Shown here: piece by piece, positions 62,152 to 64,000 of the stretch
Position numbering within the stretch: position 1 is the first letter of the stretch
How the letters are laid out: every line of letters starts with the position of its first letter
DNA from: Streptomyces filamentosus
Lineage (GTDB): Bacteria > Actinomycetota > Actinomycetes > Streptomycetales > Streptomycetaceae
NCBI RefSeq assembly: GCF_014654895.1
Contig: NZ_BNBE01000001.1
Location: forward strand, 2,765,001 to 2,829,000
Direction: 5' to 3'
Length of the DNA stretch: 64,000 bases
Made by a program: the position numbers and the translations under genes
Notes under the pieces: generated by a model
What the model saw: only the letters and a program-made list of their open reading frames with translations
Database searches by the model: none
Told to the model about the DNA's origin: nothing

Positions 62152-63180
62152 TCAGCGCCGGTCGTGCAGGTCGAGATCGGCGAGGACGGCCCGGTGGTCG
62201 CTGCCCGGCAGCGGCGGGAAGCGGACGGCGGTGGCGGTCAGGTCGGGGCCGGTCAGGACGTGGTCGATCTGCACGTACGGCGGCAGCGGGCCCTCCGCGG
62301 GCCAGGTGGGGGTGCGGGAGGCGTCCGTGGTGCGGGCCGCGTCGAGGAGGGGACCGGCGGCGACGACCGAGCGGAAGGCCGCGTGGTCCTGGGAGGCGTT
62401 GAAGTCGCCCGCCACCAGCGGGACCTCGTCCGGGGGCCGGGCGGCCACGGCGTCCCTGAGACGGCCCAGTTCGTCCCGCCACAGCCGGACCTGGCCCGGC
62501 AGCGGCGGCATCGGGTGGGCGAGCTGGAGCCGCACGGCCCGGCCGGCGATGTCGGCGGTGGCGCCCGGCATGCCCATGGTGGAGGGCACGACGGACCGGT
62601 CGCGCAGCGGGAAGGCGCTGAGGAGGACGGAGCCCGCGGAGCCCTCCGCGTCCACGGAGACCCGGTGCGGGAGCAGCCCGGAGAGCGCGGCGGTCAGGGC
62701 CCGTCCGCAGGCGGGGTCGCACTCGGAGACGTACAGGAGCTGGGGCCGCTCCCGGCGGGCCAGGGCGATCAGGGAGCCGGTGGCCTGCCCGAACTCGACG
62801 TTCGCCGCGACGACCCGGATCCGGGCGAGGGGGGCGCCGTGGGTGACGGCGAGCAGCGGCGTGTACGGGAGGGACGCCCAGGCGGTGACGGTCAGCACCG
62901 TCGCCGCGAGGAAGGCCAGGACCCGGTGGCGGGCGGCCCCCGCGAGCAGCAGTCCGAGGCCCGCCGGCACCGTCAGCCAGGGCAGGAAGGAGAGCAGTTG
63001 GGGGAAGGGCGTCACCCCGTCCGTGCCGAGCGCCCGGCAGCCCGCGACGGCCGCCGGGACGACCAGGAGCAGCCCCGCGGCCCAGGCGGACGCGCGGGAG
63101 CGGCGCCCGGGCCGGAGGGCGGGGGGCGGCTGCGGGGAAGAGGGCGTGCGGGGCTGCCCGGCGGGCACGGCTCGGTCCAC
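62152..63180 (-). CDS. Endonuclease/exonuclease/phosphatase-family membrane protein
   Basis: 342 aa. Three N-terminal TM helices (ASAWAAGLLLVVPAAVAG, LLSFLPWLTVPAGLGLLLAG, VLAFLAATVLTVTAWASLP), then an external EEP domain with catalytic residues in RVVAANVEFG (metal-binding N/E), PLVAGDFNASQDH (DxN) and GSDHRAVLADL (SDH). The natural substrate is unknown: family members include sphingomyelinases, nucleases and phosphatases. The GTG at 63180 has GACACT 6 nt upstream (leaderless); the frame beyond it is Pro-rich. Confidence 0.88.
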   Translation of the reverse strand: MDRAVPAGQPRTPSSPQPPPALRPGRRSRASAWAAGLLLVVPAAVAGCRALGTDGVTPFPQLLSFLPWLTVPAGLGLLLAGAARHRVLAFLAATVLTVTAWASLPYTPLLAVTHGAPLARIRVVAANVEFGQATGSLIALARRERPQLLYVSECDPACGRALTAALSGLLPHRVSVDAEGSAGSVLLSAFPLRDRSVVPSTMGMPGATADIAGRAVRLQLAHPMPPLPGQVRLWRDELGRLRDAVAARPPDEVPLVAGDFNASQDHAAFRSVVAAGPLLDAARTTDASRTPTWPAEGPLPPYVQIDHVLTGPDLTATAVRFPPLPGSDHRAVLADLDLHDRR

Positions 63181-63263
63181 CCGCCCAGTGTCGCAGGGGG
63201 CGGTGACACCGGGCCCGGGGCCGCGGGGAGGGGAGGGGAGGAGGGGTGGCGGCACCACCCGGC

Positions 63264-63725
63264 TCAGTGCCGCAGGGCCTGTGCGATCTCCGCCGTGGTC
63301 GGCCCGGTCAGCGTCCGGTTGCTGCGCGCCGTACCGGACTTGGAGGCTCCGGCGGGGACGGCGTCGATGGACAGGACGACCGTGTCGAGCAGGTTCCCGC
63401 CGTCGTCCCGGAAGGTGACCATGACCGTGTAGTCGGCGGCCGAGTCCTTCGGGTTGGTGGCGGTGACGGTGGCGACCGTGCGGTCCCCGTCGGCCGAGGT
63501 CGCCCCCGCCCGCACGTCGCCGGTCGCGTTCGCCCCCTCCTTGATCTCGTCCATCTTCTGCTGCGCCGCCGAGGCGACCGCGGCGGTCGCCGAGGACACG
63601 ATGTCCCCGGCGGCCTCCTTGGCGGCGTCGCAGCCGGCGGCCGCGCCCGTCACCGCGAGGGCGAGGAGGGCGGCCCCGGCCGTGCGCCGCAGCCGGCCGG
63701 GGGAACGGCGTGGCCGGTCCCTCAC
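63264..63725 (-). CDS. Putative lipoprotein
   Basis: 153 aa. Arg-rich N-region, hydrophobic stretch (TAGAALLALAVTGAA) and a lipobox-like AAGC give a probable lipid-anchored protein. The mature part is a short helix (SSATAAVASAAQQKMDEIKE) and a FxLYD-like Ig domain (VATVTATNPKDSAADYTVMV, VVLSIDAVPAGASKSGTA). Function unknown. The GTG overlaps the stop of the upstream membrane-protein gene (GTGA). Confidence 0.8.
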   Translation of the reverse strand: MRDRPRRSPGRLRRTAGAALLALAVTGAAAGCDAAKEAAGDIVSSATAAVASAAQQKMDEIKEGANATGDVRAGATSADGDRTVATVTATNPKDSAADYTVMVTFRDDGGNLLDTVVLSIDAVPAGASKSGTARSNRTLTGPTTAEIAQALRH

Positions 63726-64000
63726 CGGATCCCGTACCGGTCGGTCGGGCCGTACTCGTCGTCCGTCGCCAGCGCCCAGATCACGAAGATCGAGATGGCC
63801 ATGGAGAAGAGCGCCCACCACGGCTGGTAGGGCAGGAAGAGGAACTGCGCGAGGACGTTCAGGGACGCCAGGCAGATGCCGGCGACCCGGCCCCACTCGG
63901 CGCCCTTCAGGATCCCGAAGCCCGCGATCGCGACGACGATGCCGAGGATCAGGTGGATCCAGCCCCAGGTGGTCAGGTTGAACTTGAAGACGTAGTCGCC
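63722..64000 (-). CDS. DUF7144-like membrane protein, C-terminal part (5' end outside window)
   Basis: The last 92 codons of a minus-strand gene, open to the window edge. It has FNLTTWGWIHLILGIVVAIA, GRVAGICLASLNVLAQFLFL and WALFSMAISIFVIWALATDD as TM helices and ends DRYGIR. The pattern matches the short four-TM DUF7144 family common in actinobacteria. Stop overlaps the lipoprotein start, so they form an operon. Confidence 0.8.
   Translation of the reverse strand, partial: GDYVFKFNLTTWGWIHLILGIVVAIAGFGILKGAEWGRVAGICLASLNVLAQFLFLPYQPWWALFSMAISIFVIWALATDDEYGPTDRYGIR

Overview
The window is high-GC, densely coding chromosome from an actinomycete, almost certainly Streptomyces. The signs are strong G/C third-codon bias, many GTG starts and leaderless -10/start-codon arrangements, a mycothiol-type enzyme, a bacterial proteasome activator, LuxR-, PadR- and GntR-type regulators, PknB-like kinases, and a pirin gene carrying a recognisable phiC31 attB site. 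Three perfect ParB-binding parS palindromes (5139, 23765, 31416) and one near-match (10203) show that it lies in the origin-proximal core. From memory, the gene order resembles the S. coelicolor segment around SCO3787-SCO3831; this was not checked by alignment.

Layout: 1-2653, the end of a branched-chain 2-oxo acid dehydrogenase operon (E1 alpha end, E1 beta, E2). 2805-7246, MobA-like/DUF6457 fusion, MoeA with a His-rich N-terminus, K+ channel and quinone oxidoreductase. 7336-13553 (minus), Bpa, a PadR-ABC transporter operon with an operator over its start, and a Pro/Thr-rich membrane protein. 13819-17449, two divergent membrane Ser/Thr kinases. 17457-19846 (minus), an APH-like kinase, a PNPOx-like protein and an orphan DevR-type response regulator, with a GGGAC-N4-GTCCC box between the last two. 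20189-23749, a complete second E1alpha-E1beta-E2 operon ending in a parS and a terminator. 23933-33704, GntR-MFS, mycothiol-type enzyme, nitrilase-SUKH pair, transsulfuration enzyme, LOR protein, DUF4239 and secreted proteins.

33794-37481 is the most unusual locus. A large serine recombinase gene, apparently the only gene of a ~1.9 kb element, splits the 5' end of a thioredoxin/NHL-repeat gene. A 47-codon stub remains on the left. On the right the gene is complete, with a different, apparently element-supplied promoter, start codon and first ~55 codons. The two 5' ends share a 41-bp perfect repeat and a 15-bp near-identical core at equal spacing.

37547-64000 is mostly housekeeping: M18 aminopeptidase, long acyl-CoA dehydrogenase with a palindromic operator, SseB-like protein, pirin, AI-2E transporter, MBL hydrolase, PAS-GAF-SpoIIE phosphatase, AspRS, GNAT plus an HTH-like protein, DoxX, MetRS, a VWA protein with a 36-bp tandem repeat, PhoX phosphatase behind a PHO-box-like repeat, APC permease, FUSC transporter, DUF2630, an EEP hydrolase, a lipoprotein and the end of a small membrane protein. 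Convergent genes are generally separated by long perfect hairpins. No tRNA, rRNA or CRISPR was seen.
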